Shown here one piece after another: positions 17,854-26,739 of a DNA stretch of 64,000 nt. The notes beneath the pieces were generated by a model. It ran no database searches, was not told the DNA's origin, and saw only the letters and a list, made by a program, of their open reading frames with translations. Made by a program: the position numbers and the translations under genes. The DNA lies in NCBI GenBank assembly GCA_009911035.1, contig QXWO01000006.1:1-64000 (forward strand). Direction: 5' to 3'. The stretch is from Lachnospiraceae bacterium. GTDB taxonomy: Bacteria; Bacillota; Clostridia; Lachnospirales; Lachnospiraceae. How positions within the stretch are numbered: the stretch's first letter is position 1; each line of letters starts with the position of its first letter.

Positions 17854-19020
17854 TTAAAAGCTCGCCTGTAATACAGCGCGGATATCGTCTGCATCCATCA
17901 CTTTATAGCCACCGTCCATAATCAGCGTGCTTTTTACCATTCCGTCCAGCATAGCTTCCGCAGCGCCCAGCTCGGTAATATTCATAACAAGTCCGATTTT
18001 CTTCATCCACGCTTCCATAGCGTCAAGTCCTTCGTTTGCAACTTGAATTTCCGTCTTACCTTCAGGATTTACATTCCATACGTTCTCGGCATAGCGGGCA
18101 AACTTTGCCGTTCCGTAAGACAGGATATAACGGTAATATGGCATGGAAACAGCCGCAAGCGTCATGCCATGTGTAGCGTCCGTATGGGCGGCTACTCCCT
18201 GGCCGAGCATATGCACCATCCAATCGGTGGTTTTTCCTTTTGCTACAAGCGTATTGAGCGCCCATGTCGCTATCCACATAATGTTAGAGCGTGCTTCGTA
18301 ATCGCTTGGATTTTCAACGGCAATATCGGCGCTGTGAATCAGAGAACGAAGCAGACCTTCCATGATATAATCGCTTGTATTATCGTCCGTTCCCGAAAAA
18401 TACTGCTCCAAAATGTGCGACATAATATCATATATACCGGATACCATTTGATACTTCGGCAGAGTGTAAGTAAATTTAGGATTCAGTATTGAGAACTTTG
18501 GAAATACATTTTCTCCGAATACGTGTCCGATTTTGAGCTTTTGTTCGTGATTGGTAATCACAGAGCCGCCGTTCATTTCGCTGCCAGTACCCACCATGGT
18601 AAGCACGCAGCCGACGGGAATAATATCGCAGGTTACATCATCAAAACGGATAAAGTATTTATCCCAAGCGTCGTCGTTGCAGTTTACCGATACGGAAACT
18701 GCTTTTGCATAGTCGCATACCGAGCCGCCGCCAACAGCAAGAATCAAGTCAGCCTTTGCGGCTTTTGCCCGCTCTATGCCCTCGTTTAATTTTTCCACAG
18801 TGGGGTTAGGCATTACACCTGCGTCTTCGTAGACCTCTTTTCCGTTTGCCTTTAGAATCTCAACGACCTTATCATAAATACCGTTCTTTTTAATTGAGCC
18901 GCCACCGTAAACAAGCAATATGTTTTTACCGTATTTCGGCAGTTCTTCGTTCAAACCATCCAGAGCGTTTTGACCAAAGTAAAGTTTTGTGGGATTACAG
19001 TAAGTAAAATTTCCTAACAT
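17854..19020 (-). CDS. Iron-containing alcohol dehydrogenase (butanol dehydrogenase-like)
   Basis: A 388-residue group III alcohol dehydrogenase. It starts FTYCNPTKLYFGQNALDGL, has the NAD(P) motif VYGGGSIKKNG and the GGGSVCDYAK segment. The metal region includes MSHILEQYFSG and TDWMVHMLGQGVAAHTDATH with the conserved histidines. Length and motifs match BdhA/YqhD enzymes, which reduce aldehydes with NADPH. AAGGAG precedes the ATG. In this operon it probably reduces reactive aldehydes; the real substrate is unknown. Confidence 0.88.
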   Translation of the reverse strand: MLGNFTYCNPTKLYFGQNALDGLNEELPKYGKNILLVYGGGSIKKNGIYDKVVEILKANGKEVYEDAGVMPNPTVEKLNEGIERAKAAKADLILAVGGGSVCDYAKAVSVSVNCNDDAWDKYFIRFDDVTCDIIPVGCVLTMVGTGSEMNGGSVITNHEQKLKIGHVFGENVFPKFSILNPKFTYTLPKYQMVSGIYDIMSHILEQYFSGTDDNTSDYIMEGLLRSLIHSADIAVENPSDYEARSNIMWIATWALNTLVAKGKTTDWMVHMLGQGVAAHTDATHGMTLAAVSMPYYRYILSYGTAKFARYAENVWNVNPEGKTEIQVANEGLDAMEAWMKKIGLVMNITELGAAEAMLDGMVKSTLIMDGGYKVMDADDIRAVLQASF

Positions 19021-19049
19021 AATTTTATCTCCTTTTTATGTGTGGTGCA

Positions 19050-19577
19050 TTAAAGAGACGCACCAAAATTTCTAAGTTCATCTAATTTAGCCGCTGAGCC
19101 GTTTTCCGAACCGTGAGCCGTAAATACCCCCATATCTTCCAGACCGAGATAGTCGAGGAAATCCCCCTGATAGGAAAACATTGCTCCCTCATACATATCC
19201 GCATCGCCTGAGCTTAAAAACATGGCGACCTTTTTCAGATTTTTCGGTTTTCTCGGATAAGCGGCAGAATAAAATCTGTCCAATACGCATTTAAGCTGTC
19301 CGGATACGCCATGATAATAAATCGGAGAAGCAATCACGAGCATTTCCGCTTCTTTCAGCAAATCATAAATTTCCTGCATATCGTCCTTTTGAATACAACT
19401 GCCGTTTCCTTTGCTATGGCAGTATTCGCAGGCAAGACAGCCGTTTATCTTCATTCGGCATACGTCCGCCACATCGGCCTGATGCCCGGCAGCTTCTGCC
19501 CCTGCCCGAAACGCCTCAACCATTTGTTTCGTATTGCCCTTTGAACGGGGACTTCCGTTTAACACAAGAATACGCAT
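19050..19577 (-). CDS. NADPH-dependent FMN reductase / flavodoxin-fold quinone reductase
   Basis: A 175-residue flavoprotein. The FMN phosphate loop is VLNGSPRSKGNTKQM and the isoalloxazine-binding loop is VIASPIYYHGVSGQLK. A CLACEYCHSKGNGSC insert with several cysteines is typical of the iron-sulphur flavoprotein-like subgroup, though a cluster cannot be asserted. A GAGGAG ribosome site precedes the start. It is co-directional with the hydrolase upstream and the alcohol dehydrogenase downstream and may reduce quinones, nitro compounds or flavins. Confidence 0.82.
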   Translation of the reverse strand: MRILVLNGSPRSKGNTKQMVEAFRAGAEAAGHQADVADVCRMKINGCLACEYCHSKGNGSCIQKDDMQEIYDLLKEAEMLVIASPIYYHGVSGQLKCVLDRFYSAAYPRKPKNLKKVAMFLSSGDADMYEGAMFSYQGDFLDYLGLEDMGVFTAHGSENGSAAKLDELRNFGASL

Positions 19578-19624
19578 ATTGAGTCTCCTCTCGTTTCTGT
19601 TGACAGATAGATAGGACGCTGAAA

Positions 19625-20632
19625 TTATTTTAGGTTCTTATGAAAGAATTCTTCCAGCTTGTCAAATGGGATAATATCTGTCTGATCGTACAAATCTGTA
19701 TGGCTTGCTCCCGGAACAAGCAGCAATTCTTTGTTATCCTGATACTTGTTTCCGTTGATTATATCGGCATAAGCGTCCTTACCCAAATAGCAGGAATGCG
19801 CCTTATCCCCATGAAGTACCATTACCGCACTTCGGATTTCATTGCTGTACTGGAGAATCGGCATATTCATAAAGGACTGACAGCCAATCACATTCCAACC
19901 ACCGTTTGAGTTCAGAGACCGAGGGTGATAGCCACGCTCTGTTTTATAGTAAGCGTGATAGTCCTGAAAATACCACGGAGCATCTTCTGGCATAGGATCA
20001 GCCACACCGCCACCGAGAGCATAGGTGCCGTTTTTGTAATCTTCAAGTCGCTGCGCATTCATTGCCTTGCGTTTCTCGTAGCGGACTTCCTCGCTGTTTT
20101 CGCTGTCGAAATATCCGTTGGCATTGACACGGCTCATATCATACATTGTAGAGGCAACCGTTGCTTTGACACGGGTATCGAGCGCCGCTGTATTGATCGC
20201 CATGCCGCCCCAGCCACAGATTCCGATAATACCGATTTTCTCTGGGTCAATAATATCCTGTAATGAAAGGAAATCCACCGCCGCCATGAAATCCTCTGTG
20301 TTGATGTCGGGAGAAGCCATATAGCGAGGCTCGCCGCTACTTTCTCCTGTGAAAGAGGGATCAAATGCAATCGTCAGAAATCCTCTTTCTGCCATTGCCT
20401 GTGCATACAGGCCCGCCGACTGCTCCTTGACTGCACCGAATGGACCGCATACGGCGATAGCGGGCAATTTACCCGCTGCATTCTTCGGAATATACATATC
20501 TGCTGCCAAAGTAATTCCGTAGCGATTGTGGAAAGTAACCTTGCTGTGATTTACTTTTTCGCTTTTGGGGAAAGTCTTATCCCATTCCTGTACAAGATTC
20601 AGTTCCTGAATCTGATTCAATTTTGCTTCCAT
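19625..20632 (-). CDS. Alpha/beta hydrolase (YcjY / dienelactone-hydrolase-like)
   Basis: A 335-residue hydrolase. Visible are the oxyanion region ICGPFGAVKEQSAGLYAQAM, the DPSFTGESSGEPR loop, the nucleophile elbow IGIIGICGWGGMAINTA and the late His in VPGASHTDLYDQ. The elbow has Cys rather than Ser, as in the dienelactone-hydrolase branch. The ATG at 20,632 follows AGGAGG at 8 bases; the frame opens 15 codons earlier without a site. It follows the small 77-residue gene by 13 bases. The substrate is not known. Confidence 0.8.
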   Translation of the reverse strand: MEAKLNQIQELNLVQEWDKTFPKSEKVNHSKVTFHNRYGITLAADMYIPKNAAGKLPAIAVCGPFGAVKEQSAGLYAQAMAERGFLTIAFDPSFTGESSGEPRYMASPDINTEDFMAAVDFLSLQDIIDPEKIGIIGICGWGGMAINTAALDTRVKATVASTMYDMSRVNANGYFDSENSEEVRYEKRKAMNAQRLEDYKNGTYALGGGVADPMPEDAPWYFQDYHAYYKTERGYHPRSLNSNGGWNVIGCQSFMNMPILQYSNEIRSAVMVLHGDKAHSCYLGKDAYADIINGNKYQDNKELLLVPGASHTDLYDQTDIIPFDKLEEFFHKNLK

Positions 20633-20645
20633 TGTACAAATCCTC

Positions 20646-20879
20646 CTAAATATGTTTTTTGTTAATGCTGTAAACAAGGAAATCCAGACAGTCTATCTGC
20701 TTTTGTCCGTCATGCACCGAATCCAGCAGATTGATTCTTTGTTTGGAGAGCAGAGGCAAAAGGCATTTCCACTTATTTGCTTTTGCAAGCTCCATACAGG
20801 TTTCAATTAAATCTTTGCTGCATCCTGCGTCAACCAGATTCTGATGCAGGATTCCCATTGTATCTGATGCATCTGACAT
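20646..20879 (-). CDS. Small conserved-looking protein, first gene of the redox operon
   Basis: A 77-residue soluble, helical protein (MGILHQNLVDAGCSKDLIET, then LSKQRINLLDSVHDGQKQID). AGGAGG lies about 9 bases before the ATG. It has two cysteines besides Cys in KWKCLLPL and no recognised domain. It is the promoter-proximal gene of the minus-strand operon, so it may be a regulator or chaperone for the enzymes, but the sequence gives no function. Confidence 0.65.
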   Translation of the reverse strand: MSDASDTMGILHQNLVDAGCSKDLIETCMELAKANKWKCLLPLLSKQRINLLDSVHDGQKQIDCLDFLVYSINKKHI

Positions 20880-20902
20880 TCATTGCACCTCCTATACCTG
20901 TC

Positions 20903-20931
20903 ATTATACGCATATTTTCTGATATGTCTAA
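20903..20931 (-). promoter_or_regulatory. Promoter of the minus-strand redox operon
   Basis: On the minus strand the -35 box is TTAGAC (20,931-20,926), then 17 bases, then a perfect -10 box TATAAT (20,908-20,903). The LysR palindrome lies 20 bases upstream of the -35 box, the usual activator position. Confidence 0.7.
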
Positions 20932-20950
20932 TACATATATTTCATATCGT

Positions 20951-20971
20951 GATATTCTTGGCAAGAATATC
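20951..20971. promoter_or_regulatory. LysR-type binding palindrome in the divergent promoter
   Basis: A perfect 21-base palindrome: GATATTCTTG, a central G, CAAGAATATC. It contains T-N11-A spacing. It overlaps the likely -35 box (TTGGCA at 20,958) of the lysR promoter whose -10 box is TATACT at 20,982-20,987, and lies upstream of the opposite operon promoter. One site could thus repress lysR and activate the operon. Confidence 0.75.
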
Positions 20972-21012
20972 ATAGCTGTGTTATACTGGATAAAAACAAC
21001 AAGGAGAAAGGT

Positions 21013-21888
21013 ATGGAAATTCGTGTTTTGCGTTATTTTTTAGAAATTGCAAGAGAAAGTAATATGTCCCGTGCGGCAGAAACACTTCATGTTTCCCAGC
21101 CCACTTTATCGAAACAAATGAAAGAATTGGAATCCGAACTCGGAAAAAAGTTGTTTCATAGGGGCAGTACCAGTGTCAGCCTGACGGACGAGGGAATGCT
21201 CCTGCGAAAGCGGGCAGAAGATATACTCACAATGGTAGATAAAACTACCAGCGAATTCCGGGAACTTGATAACATTACTGGGGGAGAGGTTCATATAGGG
21301 TGTGCCGAATCACATCAGATAAAATATCTGGCACAGGTAATTAAGGATTTCAAAGAAGCCTATCCCCGTTTCCGCTACCATCTTACAAGCGGAAATACGG
21401 AACAGGTAGTGGAACGCTTAGACCGGGGACTGATTGACTTTGCATTTATTGTAGAGCCGCCGAATCTCGAAAGGTACAACCATATCGAAATACCAGGAGC
21501 AGACATTTGGGGGCTTACAATTCGAAAAGACCATCCGCTGGCAGAAAAAAAAGAGATTGTTTTTGCAGATTTAATCGGAGTAGACCTGATTTGTTCCGAA
21601 CAGGGGATGAAATTTGATATTGCACGGTGGTGCGGGGAAAATGCCGACCAGTTAAATTTAAGTGGTATAATAAATCTTTGTTACAACGGCGGCGTATTTG
21701 TAGAAGAAGGACTTGGTGGTATGCTGACCTTTGACCGGTTAGTGAATACAGGCGATGACAGCAACCTGTGTTTCCGCCCTCTTTCTCCACGTCTTGAAAC
21801 AAAAATGTATATCATTTGGAAAAAATATCAGGTATTCACACCGATTGCAGAATTACTCTTAGATGAGTTGAAAAAAAGATTTCATTAA
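21013..21888 (+). CDS. LysR family transcriptional regulator
   Basis: A 291-residue regulator. The N-terminal winged helix is classic: IRVLRYFLEIARESNMSRAA, then LHVSQPTLSKQMKELESELG. The effector domain starts at GGEVHIGCAESHQIKYLA and includes RLDRGLIDFAFIVEP. AAGGAG precedes the ATG. It is divergent from the seven-gene redox operon and shares a 132-bp intergenic region with it, which holds a perfect palindrome. It most likely senses an aldehyde, quinone or other electrophile and induces the operon. The ligand is unknown. Confidence 0.9.
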   Translation: MEIRVLRYFLEIARESNMSRAAETLHVSQPTLSKQMKELESELGKKLFHRGSTSVSLTDEGMLLRKRAEDILTMVDKTTSEFRELDNITGGEVHIGCAESHQIKYLAQVIKDFKEAYPRFRYHLTSGNTEQVVERLDRGLIDFAFIVEPPNLERYNHIEIPGADIWGLTIRKDHPLAEKKEIVFADLIGVDLICSEQGMKFDIARWCGENADQLNLSGIINLCYNGGVFVEEGLGGMLTFDRLVNTGDDSNLCFRPLSPRLETKMYIIWKKYQVFTPIAELLLDELKKRFH

Positions 21889-21958
21889 ATATGTATGGAG
21901 TTGTCGCACTAATTGAATGATACCTCATAGATGGTATTTCTAATTATCCATTCATTGC

Positions 21959-21995
21959 AAAGGACATTTTCAGAAAGCGAAAATGTCCTTTTGTG
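21959..21995 (+). terminator. Intrinsic terminator after lysR
   Basis: A perfect 13-bp inverted repeat AAAGGACATTTTC with its complement across a 7-base loop, running into TTTTG. It separates lysR from the XRE gene. Confidence 0.8.
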
Positions 21996-22021
21996 AGTTA
22001 TAAGATGGGAGGAAAACCAAC

Positions 22022-22270
22022 ATGAAAGACAAAGAGTTGCGCAGGGTAATCGGCATCAGGGCAAAACAGCGGAGAATGGAATTAGCCGTTAACCAGCCTT
22101 ATGTTGATGAAAAAATGGGCGTCACCGCATCCACCATTCAGAGGCACGAGGCGGGAACGATTGACAACACCAAGAAACTTGTCCTTGATGGGCTGGCAGA
22201 CGCACTCCATGTTTCCATAGAGTGGCTGAAAGGAGAAACGGAGGAATATGAGCCGTCCCCAGCAACATAG
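22022..22270 (+). CDS. XRE-family helix-turn-helix protein
   Basis: An 82-residue one-domain DNA-binding protein: RRVIGIRAKQRRMELAVNQP, then VDEKMGVTASTIQRHEAGTI and LADALHVSIEWLKGET. GGGAGG precedes the ATG. Such short Cro-like proteins often sit near the start of element replication or excision modules. A fragment of a DnaC-like gene and the recombinase triplet follow. Confidence 0.8.
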   Translation: MKDKELRRVIGIRAKQRRMELAVNQPYVDEKMGVTASTIQRHEAGTIDNTKKLVLDGLADALHVSIEWLKGETEEYEPSPAT

Positions 22271-22334
22271 ACATCTAAAACGAAAGGATTCTATCCGGTT
22301 CTTAGTTTTTCTAGCTTTTTCTTCCATTCACTTA

Positions 22335-22511
22335 GAGCAGGTTTACAACGTGGTTGACAGCCGATATCGAAGCCAAAAGCCGTTTATTGTCACAACGAAC
22401 TTGACACTGGAGGAATTGCAGAACCCGGAGGACACCGCCCATTCCCGTATTTATGACCGACTGCTTGAAATGTGCTGCCCCGTTTTCTTCACCGGGGAGA
22501 ATTCTTTGTGA
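22335..22511 (+). pseudogene. C-terminal fragment of a DnaC/IstB-like ATPase
   Basis: The frame reads EQVYNVVDSRYRSQKPFIVT, TNLTLEELQNPEDTAHSRIY and DRLLEMCCPVFFTGEN, the end of the helicase-loader-like ATPases of conjugative elements. The Walker A half is missing and the tail stops early at ENSL. A deletion joined it to the XRE gene. The remaining sequence to about 22,660 carries no recognisable gene. Confidence 0.65.
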
Positions 22512-22659
22512 TAGCAGGGAAAGCATAACCAGGCAGCGCCGTGGCAGTAGAGTACGGACTTAAACCCAGCTGGGGGAACAGCACTGTAAACAAGCCGGGA
22601 ATACGGACAAACAGAGAGGGAATATACTGGTAAAAACAATCTGCGGGGATCGGAAAGCC

Positions 22660-22989
22660 TTGGAAACAAATAGAGATACCCGGATGCTATCAGGGGAAGA
22701 AAGGCATGCGGCAGAGACAGCGGCGGGTATGCCGGACAGTTTTGAAAAAATGAAGGAAATGGACATACGGGAGGCTGACATAAATGCTCTGGCTGACATT
22801 CTGGAGATTAAAATAGACAGTAATTTAGACAGTACTGAAAAAAAGAGGGAATTCATCAGGCAGATCAAAAACCCGTATCTGTACAGGCAGGGGGAGTATA
22901 TTGTCAAATTAAGCTTTGCGGATACGGACGCAACGCTGACAGACCGATTAAAGGAGTACATAGAGCACATGGCAGCCACCGGGCTGTAA
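22660..22989 (+). CDS. Small element protein (DUF6870-like)
   Basis: Up to 109 residues; the true start may be an internal ATG such as 22,683 or 22,729 because the TTG at 22,660 has no ribosome site. The conserved core is EMDIREADINALADILEI, then KKREFIRQIKNPYLYRQGEY and VKLSFADTDATLTDRLKEY. This pattern is familiar from small proteins encoded just before serine recombinases in Lachnospiraceae elements; the domain number is from memory. Its function is unknown. Confidence 0.55.
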   Translation: METNRDTRMLSGEERHAAETAAGMPDSFEKMKEMDIREADINALADILEIKIDSNLDSTEKKREFIRQIKNPYLYRQGEYIVKLSFADTDATLTDRLKEYIEHMAATGL

Positions 22990-23052
22990 TAAATTCGGAA
23001 AAATACAGGAGGAAAGAGTGCAGAAAAAGTATTGAAGAGTTGTGGAAAAACG

Positions 23053-23081
23053 TGGATATTTTATACGGATTATGATATAAT
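23053..23081 (+). promoter_or_regulatory. Promoter of the recombinase triplet
   Basis: A -35-like TGGATA (23,053-23,058), a 17-base spacer and a perfect -10 box TATAAT (23,076-23,081). About 149 bases separate it from the first recombinase start, room for the structured leader that follows. Confidence 0.55.
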
Positions 23082-23102
23082 GAGCGTTAGTGAGGAGAGC
23101 AT

Positions 23103-23170
23103 GCCTGCATGTTCGACGAACGGCGAATGACGATTACAGACGCTTGCGTCTGTAATATAATCATTGCAGG
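23103..23170 (+). ncRNA. Structured leader before the recombinases
   Basis: The outer arms CCTGCA and TGCAGG enclose two hairpins: a small GTTCG-A-CGAAC and a long ATTACAGACGC-TT-GCGTCTGTAAT with extra flanking pairs AATGA/TCATT. The three stems together make a compact three-way junction. It lies between a promoter and the first recombinase gene. It could be a regulatory 5' leader or part of an attachment site; the sequence does not decide. Confidence 0.45.
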
Positions 23171-23229
23171 ACAAAAGCGTGAAAGCCCCGGAATTCCATG
23201 ACATTTAGTGGGAAGAAGGAGCTTTGGCA

Positions 23230-24975
23230 ATGAAAGAGACTATCAAACGCTGTCGCGCTTCGCAAGACAGCTTATTGAATAAAAAAGAAACGGAAAAGAA
23301 GGCCTATGCGGCGGCGGTATACTTGCGCCTATCCAAAGAAGACGGGGATGTATGCGGCGAGAGCTGCAAGGGGGAGAGCAACAGCATCACCAACCAGAAG
23401 CGGCTTATCCATGATTTTCTGAAAGACAGGGAGGATATCCATGTCTATAAGGAGTATGTGGATGACGGGTATACCGGTTCCGACTTCCTGCGGCCTTCCT
23501 TTCAGGAGATGATAAAGGATATGGAAGCGGGAAAGGTCAACCTCATTATTGTGAAGGACCTTTCCCGTTTTGGCAGGGAATACATAGAAGCCGGGCGGTA
23601 TCTGCAGAAGGTATTCCCGGCGGCGGGGGTGCGTTTCATCGCGGTTACCGACCATTACGATTCCCTGACCGCAGATCGGACGGAGAAGAACATTGTCATA
23701 CCGGTAAAGAATTTTGTCAATGACGCTTACAGCGCCGACCTTTCCGTGAAGATCAGGAGCCACTTGGAGAGCAAGCGGGGGAACGGGGAATACACCGGGG
23801 CCTATGTCTCCTATGGGTTCATGAAGGACGAAAGCGACCATAATAAGCTGATAGCTGACCCGGTAGCCGGGGAGAATGTAAAGCGCATATTCCAGTGGAA
23901 ACTGGACGGCATGAGCAACAGCAGGATAGCGGAAAAGCTGAATGCCCTTGGAATACCGGCACCGGCGGACTACAAGCGCAGTCTCGGCATCCATTACAAA
24001 AGCGGATTCCAGAAGAATCTTTATTCCAGATGGAGCCCGGTAGCGGTGGGAAGGATATTGTCGAATCCCTTATGCAAGGGGCTGGTGGTACAGGGGAAGA
24101 AGGAGCGTATTAATCACAAGATTAAGAAAATGGTGGTAAAACCTGAAGCGGAGCAGAGCCGCTACCGGCAGGAAGATTTAGCACTGATTGGGGAAAAACA
24201 GTTCGATACCATGCAGGGGCTATTGAAAAAGGACACAAGGACAAATCCTGGGCAGGAAGGTACATACCTTTTCAGCGGCATTTTATACTGCCCGGACTGC
24301 GGCAGGCAGATGATCCGCCGCAAGACTTCCCATAAGGGGAAGCAGACCATCTTTTACATCTGCAAGACCTACAACGTGGAGAAGTCCTGCACGAGACACA
24401 GCATCAAGGAGCAGGAACTGCTCCCGCTTGTAAGGGAGGCGGTAAGGGCACAGATGCAGATGCTGGCGGATGCGGAAGAAATCCTGAAAGCGGCGGAGGA
24501 TGCCATGGAGGGGATAGAGCCATTTTCCCTGACAGACAGCCGCCTGCCTGAGCTGGAAAAGGAGCTTGTGGAGAATGTGGAGATGCTATCCGGGCTTTAT
24601 GTGGACTGGGCGGAGGGAATCCTTTCGGAAGAAGAGTATGAGGAAATGAAAGCCTTTTATTCCGGACGCTGCAAAGAACTGGAAGGGCAAATCAGGAAAC
24701 GGAGGGAAAGGGAAGCAAAGGCAGGGGATGCCGTCCGGGAAGCAAGGCAGTGGCTTTGCGGATTCAAAGATATAGGAAGCCTGCTTCCTGATACAGAGGG
24801 AGAAATCCGGCGCAGCCTGATCTGCTCCCTAATTGATAAGATATGGGTATATGAAGGTAAGAGGGTGGAATTCTCTTTCCTCTATCAGGACAGGATGGCA
24901 GAGGTTTACTCCCTGTGCGGCATGTTCCAGGAAGCACTGCAGGAGAAGCCCCTTTACGGGAAGGGGGCGGTGTGA
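23230..24975 (+). CDS. Large serine recombinase 1 of 3
   Basis: A 581-residue site-specific recombinase. The resolvase domain has the catalytic serine in VYLRLSKED (Ser35) and the VKDLSRFGREYIEAGRYL arginine segment. The recombinase domain holds NAYSADLSVKIRSHLESKRG-like sequence and IFQWKLDGMSNSRIAEKL. The zinc ribbon GILYCPDCGRQMI pairs with CKTYNVEKSC, and a long coiled coil follows. The ATG at 23,230 is chosen because AAGGAG lies 8 bases upstream; a TTG two codons earlier is too close to it. The stop overlaps recombinase 2 by one base. It probably catalyses element integration and excision together with its two partners. Confidence 0.9.
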   Translation: MKETIKRCRASQDSLLNKKETEKKAYAAAVYLRLSKEDGDVCGESCKGESNSITNQKRLIHDFLKDREDIHVYKEYVDDGYTGSDFLRPSFQEMIKDMEAGKVNLIIVKDLSRFGREYIEAGRYLQKVFPAAGVRFIAVTDHYDSLTADRTEKNIVIPVKNFVNDAYSADLSVKIRSHLESKRGNGEYTGAYVSYGFMKDESDHNKLIADPVAGENVKRIFQWKLDGMSNSRIAEKLNALGIPAPADYKRSLGIHYKSGFQKNLYSRWSPVAVGRILSNPLCKGLVVQGKKERINHKIKKMVVKPEAEQSRYRQEDLALIGEKQFDTMQGLLKKDTRTNPGQEGTYLFSGILYCPDCGRQMIRRKTSHKGKQTIFYICKTYNVEKSCTRHSIKEQELLPLVREAVRAQMQMLADAEEILKAAEDAMEGIEPFSLTDSRLPELEKELVENVEMLSGLYVDWAEGILSEEEYEEMKAFYSGRCKELEGQIRKRREREAKAGDAVREARQWLCGFKDIGSLLPDTEGEIRRSLICSLIDKIWVYEGKRVEFSFLYQDRMAEVYSLCGMFQEALQEKPLYGKGAV

Positions 24976-26738
24976 TGGCGAGGAGGAAAGATAGGGCAAG
25001 GCAGGAAATCAAGGCTGGGGAATCCCCATTCAGAACCGCCACCTATGCAAGGCTTTCCGTTGACAGCATCGTTACGGAGAGCGATTCCATCACCAGCCAG
25101 CAGATGCTCATGCGTGACTTTATAAAAGACAGGAATGAATTTCTCCTTGTTAAGGAGTATAAAGATGACGGGATCAGCGGCACCCGGTTTGACCGCCAGG
25201 CATTCGACAGCCTGCTCGGGGAAGTTCGGAAGGGGAATATTAACTGTATTATCGTGAAGGATTTTTCAAGGTTTGGCAGGGATCACATTGAAGTAGGAAG
25301 TTATCTGGAAAAAGTGTTTCCGTTCCTTGGGGTGCGGTTTATTTCCGTTAATGATGGATACGACAGTTTTGACAAGGACAGCGCCGATAAAAAGCTGGCG
25401 GTTATCTTAAAGAACCTCGTCAATGAATATATCGCAAAAGATACTTCCGTGAAAGTGGAGTCCAGCTATGTGGCGAAGCAGGAAAACGGTGAATATGACG
25501 GCGGGCGTGCGCCTTACGGGTATGCCTTTGCGGATGAGAGGAAGACAAGGTTCCTTGTTGATAAAAGACCGGCAGAGGTTATCAGGAATATTTTTACATG
25601 GACGATACAAGGCGCTTCCGCCCTTGCGATTGTAAAGCGGCTGACGGAAAGGAATATTAACCCGCCGAAAGCTTATCAGGATACAGGGGATTTTTATCGG
25701 AGAGAAAAGGAACGCCGTTACTGGAATGAGTATACGGTGAATGCTATCCTGCAGAACATGGCATACGCCGGGCATATGGCGCTCCATAAATGGAAGGAAT
25801 CCAAAGCGGACGGGATCAGCCCCCATATGTTGGACGAATCGGAATGGAAGATAACGAAAAATACCCATGAAGCAATTATAACGGAACAGGATTTTGGCCT
25901 TGTGCAGGAAATCATGAGGGCAAGGAAAGAGCGGCACAAGAGCCTGAACGCTCTGGATGAAGCTGTGACCCGCCCGGAAAATCTGTTAAAAGGGAAAGTA
26001 TTCTGTGGAGGCTGCCTTGTGCCTGCGTCAAGGATGGGAGCGAATTACCAGAGGAGAATCGGGAAAGTCCGTATCTACCGTTACCGCTGCAGGACATACA
26101 GGGAAAAAGGGGCGCAGGAATGCAGTTCAAAATCTATTTCCGAAAAGGATTTGAAGGCAATCGTCTATCATGCGGTTATGGCATTTATCCGTCAGGTGGA
26201 ATGTCTGGATGACAGGATTTCACGCTTCCATAACGAATTTTTCCGAAAGATGTGCAGAGGCATAGAGAAAGAAAAGGATGCGGAGGAGAGGGCAATCCGG
26301 CAGGGGAAGAATGAGAAGATACTTCTGTATAAGGAATATATCAGTAAGGAACGCGGCAATACAGAACAGAACAGCACGGAACGTGCCAGCAAAGATGGAG
26401 CTTCCGACAGCAATAAGGAGCAGTATCTAAAGGAAAAACAGAAGAAAGACAGGGAAATCCGTTACCATGAAGAGCGGAAAACGCAGATGCAAGAGAAGAT
26501 TGCACTTTTTGAGCGGTTGGAAAAGGAACAGGCCGGATGGATAAAGGAGATTTTGTCATATAAAGATACGGCTTCGGAAGAAGAAAAACTGACCGCACAG
26601 ATGGCTTCCTTATTTGTAAATAAGATTTTTCTGTATGATGGGAAAAGGGTAGAAGTCGTACTGAACTTTAAGAATGAGTATGAGAGCCTGTATTCCTGTA
26701 TAGGGCAGGTCTGGGGAACGGAAGAAGGGAGAAGTTAG
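24975..26738 (+). CDS. Large serine recombinase 2 of 3
   Basis: A 587-residue recombinase. The catalytic serine is Ser28 in TYARLSVDS; the arginine segment is VKDFSRFGRDHIEVGSYL. The recombinase domain includes APYGYAFADERKTR and IFTWTIQGASALAIVKRL, and the zinc ribbon is CGGCLVPASRM with CRTYREKGAQEC. A highly charged coiled coil (about residues 400-530) is longer than in its neighbours. The start ATG at 24,975 shares a base with the preceding stop (TGATG), so translation is coupled. It is clearly diverged from recombinases 1 and 3, so the three are not a recent duplication. Confidence 0.9.
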   Translation: MARRKDRARQEIKAGESPFRTATYARLSVDSIVTESDSITSQQMLMRDFIKDRNEFLLVKEYKDDGISGTRFDRQAFDSLLGEVRKGNINCIIVKDFSRFGRDHIEVGSYLEKVFPFLGVRFISVNDGYDSFDKDSADKKLAVILKNLVNEYIAKDTSVKVESSYVAKQENGEYDGGRAPYGYAFADERKTRFLVDKRPAEVIRNIFTWTIQGASALAIVKRLTERNINPPKAYQDTGDFYRREKERRYWNEYTVNAILQNMAYAGHMALHKWKESKADGISPHMLDESEWKITKNTHEAIITEQDFGLVQEIMRARKERHKSLNALDEAVTRPENLLKGKVFCGGCLVPASRMGANYQRRIGKVRIYRYRCRTYREKGAQECSSKSISEKDLKAIVYHAVMAFIRQVECLDDRISRFHNEFFRKMCRGIEKEKDAEERAIRQGKNEKILLYKEYISKERGNTEQNSTERASKDGASDSNKEQYLKEKQKKDREIRYHEERKTQMQEKIALFERLEKEQAGWIKEILSYKDTASEEEKLTAQMASLFVNKIFLYDGKRVEVVLNFKNEYESLYSCIGQVWGTEEGRS

Positions 26739-26739
26739 G

